Shown here in pieces: positions 1 to 12,500 of a stretch of 64,000 nucleotides of DNA; position 1 is the first letter of the stretch; the number at the start of each line of letters is the position of its first letter. The position numbers were made by a program, and so were the translations under genes. The notes beneath the pieces are model-generated. The model had not been told where the DNA came from. It did not search any database and worked only from the letters and a program-made list of their open reading frames with translations. The DNA is from Certhia americana (taxonomy: Eukaryota; Chordata; Aves; Passeriformes; Certhiidae): contig CM031879.1 in the NCBI GenBank assembly GCA_018697195.1, positions 19,249,451 to 19,313,450 on the forward strand, given 5' to 3'.

Positions 1-12
1 TCTGACCCCCCC

Positions 13-990
13 TTGATGAGAAAGAAAAAGAAAAATGAAAATGGAAAGAAGAAAGGGGGAATAGAATTGTATAAATAGAAAAGAAAGGAAAAAAAGGAAC
101 AAGGAATAGTTAATAAAAGAAAGAAAAGAAAAGAAAAAAAAAGAAAATAAGAAAGAAACAATGAAAGATTAAATAGAAAAAGATAAGAAGAAAAGAGGTG
201 GAGAAAAGAAGAGAAAAGGAAGGAGAACAAAGAAAAAGGAAGAAAGAAAAGAAAATAAAAGAGAAGAAAGAAGAGGAGAAAGAACAAAGAGTGAGGAAAG
301 AAAGAAGAGGAAAGAAATAAAAAGAAAGAAAAGAGAGAAAGAGAAGGGAGGGAACAGAAAAGAAGAAAAGAAGGAGAGAAAGAAGAGAAAGAAAAGACAA
401 GAAAAGAAAAGACGACGGAGGGAAGGAAGAAGAGGAAGAAAAGAAAAGAAACGGAGAAAAAAGAAAAGGAAAAGAGAGGAGAGAAAAGAAAAGAAAAAAG
501 GGAAAAGAGGCGGAAAATGAGAGAAAAGGGAAAAAAGAAGAGAAAGAAAGAAGAGGGGAAAGAAAGAAAAGGCAAGAAAAAGACGGAGGGAAAACGGGAA
601 AGGAAAGAGAAAGAAAAGAAAAGGACTAAGAAAAGAGAAAAAAGAACTTCTAAAAAGATAATAGGAAAGAAAGAAGAGTGAGGAGAAATGGAATAAGAAA
701 GAAAAGAAAGCAAAGAATGATAGATTGAAAGAAAAGAAAGGGAAGAGAAAGAAAGAAAAGAAAGAAAAGAAAGAATGAAAACATTGATGAAGAAAGACGG
801 GAAGGAAAGGAAAAAGGAAAGAAGAAGAGAAAGAAAAGAAACAAAAAGAAAGACAAAGAAGGAGAAGGAATATGAAAAGAAGAAAAGATATAGGGAGAAA
901 AGAAAGAAAATGCAAAGATAGAAGAAGAGGAAAGAAAACGAAGAAAAGGAAAAAGAAAAGAAAAGAAAGGAGGAGTCCAGAGAAGATATG
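13..990. repeat. Polypurine (GAAA/GAAAG)-rich low-complexity tract
   Basis: The plus strand is almost entirely A and G for close to 1 kb, built from irregular GAAA, GAAAG and GGAA units with rare C or T interruptions. It is a degenerate purine microsatellite, not a clean tandem array. Long open frames on the minus strand here, rich in F, S and L, are by-products of the base composition. Such mirror-symmetric purine tracts can adopt triplex (H-DNA) forms; that is established for the class and inferred for this copy. The left edge may extend beyond the window. Confidence 0.95.
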
Positions 991-1009
991 CCAAAGTAGG
1001 GAAGAGTTC

Positions 1010-1311
1010 CTGCTGTAAAAGATTAGTTGAGAGGTCATTCTGTGTCTGATGGAGTGAGAGCCTGCTGTTGCAGCCTGCAGTCGAGCTAGCTAAAACCCTG
1101 TGTTCAGAGTCTGCAAACTACTACATGCAGCTGTAGTCCAGTAGGAAATAACCAGAGTCAGAGTCTGCAATTGGACTCTACAGTAGGAGCTTGCTGTAGT
1201 CAGAGTCAGGATGGCTGAGCTGGAAAGACGAATAAACTGGGATTCTTTTCATGTTGTTAAATGTCTGTGTCTTGGCTCATTTCTACCCTTAATGAGAGGT
1301 CTGCTGCAACA
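1010..1311 (+). mobile_element. LTR-like segment (putative endogenous retrovirus LTR end)
   Basis: Directly right of the purine tract is unique-looking sequence with a canonical AATAAA signal at 1231-1236. It is followed by a T-rich stretch and an ending in ...GCTGCAACA near 1311, which fits the R/U5 and terminal CA of an LTR. Internal short repeats of CAGAGTC occur between 1105 and 1210. No TATA box or target-site duplication is evident, and the 5' boundary is a guess. I cannot name the family. It could instead be another retroposon 3' end. Confidence 0.4.
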
Positions 1312-1329
1312 GTTGACAAGAATATGATT

Positions 1330-4300
1330 TTCATCCTCACAGGGTAGGAGTTCACTTCTTTATATTACCTGGCCCTCTTTTAGTTTTGCATGCTCTCTTT
1401 TGCTGGAGGACCCTCTAAAGTCCCTACAATGAACAGAGCTTCCATTAGTCTGCCAGGTTCTGTACAACTCTGTAGATTATGAAACAGTAATTTAATCTTT
1501 AAAAATGTTCACTCTACATGTCAGAATTGGGACAGATCCTTTATTTAGTATATTGAATACATAGCTGCTTCTTTTAGACCAAGTTCTATAAAACTTCTTT
1601 TAACTAATCTATGCCACTGGAGTCAAACTCTTCCTGCTCTACTGCATTATGATTAGATGCCATGACCATAGTATGAGTGAGATATGAATTAAAACCCACT
1701 AAACCCACTTGGTTCCTGCTCTGGCTGTAAAGCCAATACTCCTTCTTATACAAAATTAATTTAACTCTGTTTCTGAAATAAGACAGAGACCTTTGACTTT
1801 CAAATTTGTCTCATATATATTTAATTTTCAAAAAAAACAGTTAGGGATATGGGCAGAAATTACAACCATAATCTGAAAAATTTTGGAGGGACAAGAGCTA
1901 ATATTTGACTTAATGACATGATCTCATTTAGTTTCATTCCCTGTAATTTTTAGTTACTAATGTTTAAATACATTAAGGCAGGTTCTATGCAAGAAACTAT
2001 TTTAGAAAAAGATAGAAACAAGTAGATTTGAGGTAGAGTATTCATTACAGGTCAGTGCTACTTAAGTGCAAGAGTGTTGCAAAAGCATAGTATGGTTTGT
2101 TTCAATAACTGATAGCAAAACCAAAAACTAAAAATAAATTCAGCATTACACTCAAGACCTGGAGAGACTTCCAGTGAAAAGTTTATAAGTGGTAGCTGTG
2201 GTAATATACACAGTGTATAAAAGAAAAAATTATTTTATTAATATTTCAGAAACAGCTCAAATCAGGAGCTCTATTTCCAATTTTTGACAGCTGGGAATCT
2301 GACTCATTGCAATATTTTATAACAGTTTCTTAGAAATTAAGGATAGGAGAGACAACAAGATAGCTACTGTGACCACTTATTTTTGGCTGGTGCTGTATTT
2401 CATTCAGTTATCTTTATATCGAGCCTGATGATTTATGTCCTAATTACAGCATAACTTGTGCTTGAATAAAGCATATCGTTCTGTATGTCACTCATTCTCA
2501 AACCCAAGATACTAAGATGGATACTCTACCAATTCTTTTGACAGTTCATTCCAGGGTTTAATTACCTTTTCAATTAACAAGGGTAATTTAATTTTCAAAT
2601 TCAAATGTGTCTCTTTTCACGATCCAGTCACTGGTTCTTATTATGGCTTTATAAATACAGTAACTGACATTTTCCATCCATTTTACACAAAAATTGTAAA
2701 AGAATAATAATTCCATCTTCTTTTTGATACACTGTAAAATCAAGCTTTTTAAGTCTCATGAGTCCAGCTTTTTAAAACTTTTTATGAAGATTTTGATTCT
2801 TCAGTTTTTAAATTCACATTAAATTAGAGAATACTAGAAATTCAGTCTCCCAGTATGAGAAAAATACTGCAGTCAGATAAAACCATCTTTATATGTCTTC
2901 CCTTTTAAACATCTTTCTATTGCTTAAAAGTCTGCCTTCTCTCCTCTATCAGTGTCATATTGGAAACTGAGATTACATTATTCATTAGGGTAATCAGTTT
3001 CCAGATATGGTGATCTGGTATCCTTAATTTCTTTTCTGGTTTCTAAATACAATCTAGCTATACCTTGCAACATTTCAATGTTCAATTTTTCTATATGCTG
3101 CATTCATTCATCCAACCAAAATGATTCTAAATTATTCTATTACCATGATCACAAGACATGTGACAAAATTAGTAGTGATTTTAAGTTTACTTTCAAAAAT
3201 TTGCAAAGATTGAACAGCATACAAGCAAGTCAAATCCTTGCAGAATATCACCAGAAGTTTTCTTAGGAGTCCTCCCTTTTTGAGAGAAACTTCTTTTCTT
3301 GGTAAGAGAGAAACTCTTAAATACTAAATTTCAAGCCTTTACATAATGTTGTAATCAGGAAGCTGCAGATTGATTCTCTGCTCTCTCTTTGATTTTTTTG
3401 ATCTCTCATTATGCTATCTCTCCCTAATCATCTGTGGTTTAGCAATGTAAATATGACCTCTTGCTAGAAATCAGTTCCAGGTCATGCCACCTAGATTTAA
3501 GTGTTTCCCTAAGTGTTTGAATTCACAGGATCACCACTAGATATGTTCTCACACAGAGAACTATAGACATCTAAAATTATATGAGACAATAAGTTCAGTG
3601 AGAGTCTCTAAATTCTCTACATAGGCAGTGATTAGACAATTATATTAAAGGAAATTTTAGAATAACAGGAGTTAGTGATTTTGCAGGGGTGCTCTTCTTT
3701 TTTCATGAATAATATAATGTACTAGCTACACAGTAAAATTATGTTGGATGAATCCCCCTTTTGTGGTTAATAATCTAAGAAAGAAAATACATCATGGAGG
3801 CTTTTGAGGTTTTTTCCATGTTAAGACTTTTTAGTGAAACACCACATTAGTATGAGAAAATCAAAACCAACTGTGTATGGTTAGTGTAGCATCTTACTAC
3901 TTATGCTTTTTTTTTTTTTAACTATTAGTTTAATGTAGTAACACTAGCACTTCATTCCTCTTTGCCATCAGAATTAATTGAATAGATCTTCCAAAGGAAT
4001 CTTGAAAGTACTATTGTGTCACATTATGAACAGTCATTTTACTATATTTATGTTTACAGTGCAGAGCAATGAGAAAGAGAACTTCTACAGCATGATATGG
4101 AGTTCTAATTATTAATCCATTGTCTTGTCCATGCATGATTTCTTTTTACATTACAGCTGAACCTCTGTAAATGGCTTCAGAGGAAATCATTGAAAAGGCT
4201 GTTTGTATGCACTACAACATGAAAACGGAAACCTAGGGAGCTTTGCTAAATGTACCCCATGGCAAACTCTAAATAATGGCTGGCTCCAGGGAAAGGTCAT

Positions 4301-7300
4301 TAGCCTTGTCTCCTATAACAGTTCATACAGCTTTTTTCTTTATTTTATAGAAGTTTATTGCATGAATGCTTTCTTTTCCAGATGTGAAAATTTGAATTGC
4401 ACCTTTAAACTATCCAATGCTTCAGTGAACCAATCAGAAGCCAAGCTATTATGATTTGACTTTAACCATAGCAAAGTGAGTACTCAATGATACCATTCTA
4501 AACCATCAGAAGATCTATGAGAAAAATAAAATTCCTCATAATACTTGAACAACAGATAACAATCCCCATTCTGAAGAATCTCAACTATTTAAGGCTGTTT
4601 TACATTTCATCAGGATTTTTTTGTCTTGTATTTTATCAAGACATCTTTATATATATAGATATATATATATATGGCTAGATCTCTCTGGGTGTGTGAATTT
4701 TGAGTTCATTTTAAAAAAATGGTTGCAATGGAAAGGAGGGATGTAGACTTTTTGGTTATAGTAACATAACAATAGAAATGTACAAAGGTATCACTTAAGA
4801 AAGTACACAAGGAAAAGAAAGAAAGGGAAAGGATAAGAGTAGACAATAGAAAGGATAGGTATTGCCATCTGTGGATCCAGCAATGGGACTCGACTGTTGC
4901 TTGGTTGAAGTGATGGTTGCACTCTTTATCCATCAGGGATGGGGAAAGCCCACAAAACATGGATTCAGTGTGTTATTATACATCCAGGTTTGGGGGAAAT
5001 GCCCAGGTCTGATGCAACACTGTGGACCTTCTGCAACGCTGTGGATCATGCACATTCCTCTGGTGGAAGGCCCCAGAAAGTTTGTTTTTGGGTTTTTTTT
5101 TGATGTTTAACATCCCTTCTAGGACATTATTGCTGCTTCTCATGCCAGTGTAGTTGAACCAGTTATGATGCATCAGAAAGAATGGATACCCTCAGTCCTG
5201 TGTGTGAATGTCCTGGACAATTTTACACTTGAGCTACTTGTGTGAGGGAGGACACTGGAAAATTAAGAAGCATTATCCCATACATGGGCCTTTTCTTTCA
5301 TCTGGCCCAAAACCCAGCTTGTTACTAAACCAGTGTGGGACAGAGGTTCAACACCACACACACACACAAATTCTCAATGCACCTGATGCTTCTGCAAATG
5401 GCCAACTATGTGACCCATTAACCCTTTAGCATTTCAATTTCTCATAAAGCCCAGAGAGATATGGACAAAAAATTGTTTTTCAAAAGCTGTTTTATGGTGG
5501 TTTTAGGAGTTATTTACAAGTACTTTGACTTGCTATATATTGATTTTTAATCCAAAACTCATCTAGCTGAACAGTACCCCCTTAACTTCTCATCAATCTT
5601 ATAAGACAACAATGAAACACTACCTATCACATTCACCTGTGCTCATTTGACAGAGTAATTTGATCTATTTTAAATTAAGATATGTATGCAACACAGCTTA
5701 ATGTACCTAAACTTGGGGTTAAATCTTACTAAATGCGTCATTAACACTGCATTATATATATGGCTGTTAATATTTTTCTGTGCATAAATTCTCTACTTAA
5801 TTTAACATGCATTCACTATCCCTTGTATAAGTAATGTTTATAGTCAACAGTTTTGAGGTTTAAAGATCAATGTAACTTTGGGTCTTGTCACACACTGTAA
5901 AAGTATATATATATATAAATGACATAGCAATGACAGAAATAACTTTTATTCCTGTAGAAGCCTTGCTTTGTGGGTATTGGGTTTATTTTCTTCCCCATCT
6001 GAACTCAAACCTGAATTCAGAGATCTGACAGATTCATATTATCTTAACACATACATGCATATACTGATTCACATGGTCTCCCATTCACTGGGATTACGTT
6101 CAATGGCGACAGATTGTCAGCCAGCAGGAGTGGCATGCAGACAGATGAACACCTGAATATTTTCTTAGCACTCAGGGTATGTTCTTTTACAGCTCAGGCC
6201 TTAGGTAACAAAGAGTATGGGTCACTGACTACTGCCAGCAGAAGAAAGAATTTTCTAAATCTTTAGATATGAAGTGCAATCAAAATAATCTTGTCTTCCT
6301 ACTTAGAGAAATAGTAGCAGAAAAATATAGTGAGTCGTTAGGCTTTGGTAATTTCAGATAAATACTTGACTTTGCTAGGTAGATCAGCATCAGAGACTAA
6401 TGGTAGTAGTACACATTTTTACTTCCCTTCAGGAAACACTAGGCCATTGGCCTGTTAAATTCTATGCCTTGAAAAATATTCCATGTTTTCCTCTCAAGTA
6501 AAAATCCTTAATGATTTCTAAATTTTACTGCAGAAATAGCTATGTTAAGAGAACATTTTTTCACTGAGAGAATTGGAAGCATTGGTAATGGGATTATCAG
6601 TAATGACTAAATTTTGATATAATGGCACAGATTCCCAGCTCTCAAAACTGTAAAAAACTCCTGTGGCCTTTAGTCAATTTGTGCCACATGCAGCTATAAG
6701 CATTGCTACAACTCCCCAAAACAGATGTGCCCAATAACAAAATGCTTGTTATTCTCTCTGCATTTCATATGTGCAATTTATATGTCAATAGGAGGAGCTT
6801 ATTTTACACTTTTTTTAATGATGTAGGAGAATGCAATATAATTTAGAACCGGGGTTCTGAGTTTTATGTTTTATTTTTTTAACTGATAGGTTTCAGCTCT
6901 GCACTGTACATTTTCATGGAAGGATTTCTTTCTACATAAAGTGCTTGCAGTTCTTAAGGATACAAGAGTCCTTATTCACTCTCACATCTGCTATTGCAGA
7001 ATTAATTCCAGTTACCTGAAATCCCAATATTTCTTTCAGGAAGAATGATAAAAATACAAAGAAAAAATGTACAATAACTTCAAGCATTGTTTGCCTTTAA
7101 CTTAATTGTTATAATTTGCGAAAGAAATCATAACAGAAGTGATGGAAATTATAATAATTAGTATGCAATGTAATGCAGTTTTGTTTGGGAAATATAAATT
7201 TTTTAGTATTAATTTGTAAATAATGTCTTAGGTCTTTTAAAGAGTATACAAGAAATAAGCTATATTCTTTCAAGAAAAGATTGTACTGTGAAAAGCTCCA

Positions 7301-9200
7301 CACAAAAAAAGAGAGAGGATTGGCAAGAAATGGAATAGGACTGCTCATCTGCTGGAGAAATACATTACTTCTTGGACCACTTGGAAACTGAACAGGGGTG
7401 CTGAAAATTATAAAATTCCTTATCAAATAATCTCTGAACTTAAAAAGGCAGCACCTTCAAGTCCAGTATGTGATTAAGAGACAATCCTTTCTAAATTTGG
7501 ATTTGTAGGAGCTATTACTTCTGCTTGCAAGCATGACAAGGAATAGTCTCATTTTTTAATCTAGACAATTGCAACACATAAGCTTATTTTTCAAGACAAT
7601 GCAAGAAAATTGGCTTGGCTTGAAGATGTGAAAGCTGCATGCATCAATGCTCAAATCAAAGCTCAATGCTTTGTCTTTGGTAGGCACTAGCCAGTGCCAA
7701 GAAAGCAACATAATTTCTACACTGATATTTAATTTTGATCTGTGTATCACATATTCATAGTTAATTTATTGAAGCATGTAAAGCAGCTGAAGCAAAACAA
7801 GTTTGTGTTTTGTTCATTTTTTGTTGTGCCAAAAAGTTATGTTACAAATTATCATGCAATACTCTGGTCCCTTTAGACTCAGAAAAGAAATTCTTCTGAA
7901 AGAGAGGACTGGCCATACATTAAGTTGTCTAATTAGGTTAGGCAACACTGAGTAAGGTAGATAAATCTTCCCATTTTTTTTCTTGAGAAAGTGAAAATCT
8001 GTCCCATGTCACTTGCAAATTGCAAAGAAGTAAACACTTCTGAGCAGTATTCAGAATTCAGCAATATGTAAATAAAGGCCATTTGTTAAAGTGCTTAAAG
8101 TTGTCTTGAAAGCTCCAAAAAAATCTTTATGTTCACACTTAAAAGCAGTTTGGTTTTACAGGGAATTAGTAATTTTGAACATCAGAGCGCTTCTCTGTGT
8201 ATGACAATATTGATTTAAGGTTAACTCCTTCTTTAAGCATGGTGGTGACAATTCTCAGGACCAGGATATGAGAACAACTCTCATTTAATGTTATTCATAG
8301 AAAATTGGACTACCTGACAGAGAAAGATGCTTAAATAAGCAAGTTCTATTTATTCAAATTCCAAACAGAGTTTCATTTTGGCATGAATTTTAGTCCGTCT
8401 CAGATAAATATCTATGCATATCTTAAAGCATTAGTGACTCATTACCAAGAGCTTGTGGCAACAGGTTTGTTCCAGTTGTACTTGCATATAGCAAAACATA
8501 GCAAATAGTCCTGCATTCAAAAATGCCAAACAAGCTTGAGAACACAAATGCATTCTTTAAATTATACGTAGAGTGATCACTGAAGACTCACCAATAAAAG
8601 TTAATTGAGGGTTTGCAAATGATTCACGAAAAAAAGCTGAAAAAGACTGGATTCCAAAGTAGTGAAAAATAAGTAGCATTCACCGTCTGTGGTCCTTGAC
8701 AACAAGCAGATTGTCAACAGAACCATACAGTAAAAACATAATTGCTTTTACAAGCTTAAACCATCTGTGAAAACAGAGTGCTTAAAATGCTAACTGAAAT
8801 GGTTCAAAAAAAAAAAAAAGTACAAGCTGCATTACCATTCTAGTATGCTAAGGCAATATTAAACAGTCAGCACAAATCCAATAAAGCAGAGCAATTCAGG
8901 CAGTCAAAATCAACATCCAAGACAACCTCATGGGTTTATCTTGAGTGACCATCTCTTGTGAACTAGCAAACAGACAAAAATCCTCAAACTATTTCTCTCT
9001 TCACTTGAACATCTCTTCTGGAAATCCTTAGGCCCTCATGGGTCTTGGCTTAAAGGGGAACTCTCTAAAATGTATTCAGTTCCTATGTTTTATCCAATCC
9101 CTTCCACTAATAAGGGGAAATGTAATATGAGTACATGAAAGTGAAATATAACAATTTACTAACAAGTAAAATTGTAACAGGAAAAAAAAAAAAAGCAGTA
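1330..9200. other. Unassigned AT-rich intergenic or intronic sequence
   Basis: No gene, splice-supported exon or known interspersed repeat is recognised here. Visible simple sequence includes a T run near 3907-3919, a TA-rich microsatellite at 4648-4673, a short CA repeat at 5353-5368, a TA repeat at 5904-5918 and an A run near 8806-8819. Short open frames (for example 4862-5110 plus and 7109-7426 minus) have no recognisable domain and are of chance length. Confidence 0.7.
4648..4673. repeat. (TA)n microsatellite
   Basis: About 26 bp of alternating T and A with one G interruption, lying in AT-rich sequence. It is an ordinary dinucleotide repeat that is likely length-polymorphic. Confidence 0.85.
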
Positions 9201-9234
9201 AATAATCAGCAGAAACAAAATCGTTAAATCTCAC

Positions 9235-9570
9235 AAACTGAGGGGCAAGAGACTCCCAAAATGGCAGAAATCCCTTCTGCAGGATGGTGGCCTGCACTGC
9301 CGACCGTGTGTGGGGAGGCAGAGGGAACATGGCATCTGCTCCCTTCAACATGGCGGCTTTGGACGTGACCGCGCCTCTGGGAGGCGAAGAGGAAGGGTGG
9401 TGGCAAACCCTCCCAGGGACATGGGAGCTCCTGGGGCAGTTCTAGCTGCAGATGAAAAGAGCTGGCACGTGTGGAGTCAGTTCTGTCAGCCCCTGCTTCC
9501 TCCTGCTGCCCGCTGGACTCTGCTGGCATTAGCGCTGATGTCCTTTGAACTGTGGGTGTCTTGAAGGGGA
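9235..9570 (+). promoter_or_regulatory. GC/CpG-richer island with YY1-type motif
   Basis: Base composition changes abruptly from AT-rich flanks to a GC-richer block with several CpGs, clustered around 9301-9380. At 9347-9357 the plus strand reads AACATGGCGGC, a strong match to the YY1 site often found just downstream of housekeeping transcription starts. It is followed by GACGTGACC and a GGAAG (ETS-like) core. Weaker ATGG(C/T)GGC-like copies lie at about 9258 and 9283. No TATA box, convincing splice donor or protein-like frame follows. It may be an orphan CpG-island promoter, an enhancer, or the regulatory part of an unrecognised retroelement; I cannot separate these. Confidence 0.35.
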
Positions 9571-9599
9571 AAGCACTGGTCTCTCAGCACTGATGCAGA

Positions 9600-12500
9600 G
9601 TGGGCCATGACGCTGAGTTTTTGGAACAAAGCTTTGATGTTTTTGCTGCCTTCTCCATTTCAAATATCATAATTCAACATTTTTACCGTAACTGTGAGTG
9701 GATATGTAAGCAGGCACTTGCAAAGTAGTGCGTTGTTGATGGTAGGTGGTTTAAAGAAAACATCAAGGACTCCATGACACAAACATGCAACAGAAGCCAA
9801 AGCTCTGAGATCTTTCTAGAGACAACACTGAGTTCATCACTACTGCACATTTAAACTACCTGAGGTGCTCTCCAGTTTATGGTCGTTTGTTGCCCAGAAG
9901 AACCATAGCTGCTCCACTGGTGACTGCCCTAACCCACAGAAGTCCCAGGTTCACTGCACAGCTTTTTACACCATGGGACTCTTTCTCTGCACTTGGCTTG
10001 GATATAACTGATCTGAGTTTTACATCTGAATTCCTACTGAATATGTGGAATTTTACATCCAGGTAGGCCTTGTTATTGTGTTATTTTGAGGGCTGCTATT
10101 TTGCAGGTGCTGCACGACAGTCTTTACAAAACACGAAGAAAAAAAAATTTTTAAAATTCTTCCATAGTTACCAGTCTCATCTTTGTGTCTTTGGTATAGA
10201 TAAGTAAATTAGAGAAGACAAATAAATTCCACAATAATATACCCATTTCCCTTAAAATAAATAAAAAAATACACAAGAAGGTATGAAAGAACATGGAAAA
10301 GTACATAATTAGCTAAAAGAAAACAGCTTTTCTATGAACACATACAGTGATAATTTCCCAATGTAATTTCCCAACTGTCACCACCCTTTGACCATTTTTT
10401 ATCTCCTGCATTAGAGATAACATCTGCCATGGTACTCCTACTTCCAGCATTCTCCATAGAATGACAGTGATTTTGCTTTTCTCAATTATTTATAAAAATT
10501 TAATTAACTCATAAAATAACTACCTAAGAGGAAGACATTATCTTTCTGCATTAAATTAAAATCTTAATTTAGCAGGACTGGTGTGCTGCAGAGCCAAGAT
10601 TTTATGCTGAGACAGTATACTTAATGTAAATAATCCTTTTTCTCACCTCTGGAATTTAATGGTCTTTCTATATCTACATTAGTGATTCTGATATTTCAGA
10701 ATAATTACTAAACTTTTCATTTCTCCCCGTGTTCCCTGTGACTTAATTCACTGCTTTCTTGGGTTTTTTTCTGTCTACTTTTGTGTAATCATCCTATGAG
10801 TCCTCCATCCCTCCTTCTTCTTCCTAGCTTCAGTTCCTTGAGGACAGGGAACACAGAATTACCTGAAACTAGTAACAGAAAATGTCTGTATTTTGCTGGA
10901 TAAAGGAACTTGCCTACTACCACAAACCAAGAATTTTAATCTCTCTACACATACACTAAACAGAACATATGAAACTTAATCTCACCCTAGAGTCTGGGGA
11001 GAAATGAGATGCTGCCAGCTTCTGACACGTAATATTTCCAAACTTCTCTAAACTCTTCCAGAACCCTTCCAATACAAAACAAATTTCAGCAAAGAGAAAA
11101 AATACATTCCTGTACTGGTGAATTTGAAAAACAAAGAAACTACCAAAACTTTAAATAGCTTCTTAAGTCTTATTAATTTAAATATCTCTTTCAGGGAATT
11201 AGTGTTTTTGGTATAAGTTATTTTCACTTTAATTCATTGTTAACATCTTTTTTTTTTTTATTACTATTAGGGTTTTCACATTGTAGTAGGCTTTTAGAGA
11301 TTAATGTATTCTTTTCTGGGCTGTTACAAAACCAGTAAGGCTGCACATTAACAAGCTTAAAAATCAGACAACTGTTCTTTTTGATAAATAGCTGATTCTG
11401 ATTTTTGTACACATAAATGGTATCTGTGCAAAATATAATAAAATTTGATGCCAGTTTTACAAACTGTCCCTTTGCTTTAGCTACGTGTAGGTGATTAGAT
11501 ACTTTCACTGGATCATATACTCAGGAAATTCCATTAGACTTGATTAATCTACAACAGTTTACAATTTCATTAGCACAATTTTGAAACGGAGAGAGAAAAA
11601 ATAAATCTACAGGCAATTTGCTGAGTACTATTCAAACACAGAATTTTAAGTTATTAAATATTCAGGTAAAGCAGAGGTAATATCAAGGTTTGACTATTCT
11701 ATCTTCTTCTGAATTGCCTTGTGATATAAGTAAATTCTCTGTAATGCATTACCCCTCTGTTTTACTTCATGTAGAGAAACCACACAAACCCTTCAGAAGA
11801 CTCTTCTGAGGCTTAAGCTAAATTTCTAAGGGATTCTTGCACTTAAAAAAAAAAAAAAAGAAAAAAAAATTGCCATCCTGTTTCATTCAGGAGTCTTAAC
11901 TCACTTTCACTTTCCAGAACTTTTCTACATATTAATTATGTAACATTATGTGTATGTCTCTATATACAGAAAGTATTCTCTACATCAGTCTCTGAAAACT
12001 ACATCTTAAATCATACTTCCTAATCTGATTAAGTAGAAATATATTTGCCTCCTGAAGTTTGGCCTTTTTACACGGCATTCTGATTTTGAAAAAAAAAAAA
12101 AAACTACATTAAAAGACCTATAGAAAACTTTTAGCCAGGAGAAAGCAACTATATAAACCAGACAAAATAATTCACAGAATCATTCCATTAGAAAGCTAGA
12201 ACAAGCTATCCCTATAGTTAGGAATGAAAACATGAGATAGACAAACTTCCTGAGGTTATAACATGTTGGAGTGCAAAAGGCACTTCGGGTGAATCCAGAA
12301 CTCTGGTATTTGTGCTTCAGTGTTTAGCCTCTCTTTTGAAAACATTATTGCTTTGAAGTTAGGAGTGATGGATCAAATGTGTGTGGAGAACACAACAATA
12401 TTACCATGTAAGGTCTTTCCTCCTCTGTGTGCAGTAACATTTCGTGCTGAGGTGGCAGGTATTTCAGGAGCCTGGTGAGAAGAGATGCATCTGTGGAAAA

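Noticed and set aside
169..1038. 289-codon minus-strand open frame rich in F, S and L
   Set aside because: It is the translation of a polypurine repeat. Absence of stops follows from the base composition, and the frame has no domain.
4862..5173. Overlapping plus and minus frames in a slightly GC-richer stretch
   Set aside because: Neither translation resembles a known protein and no splice or repeat structure supports them.
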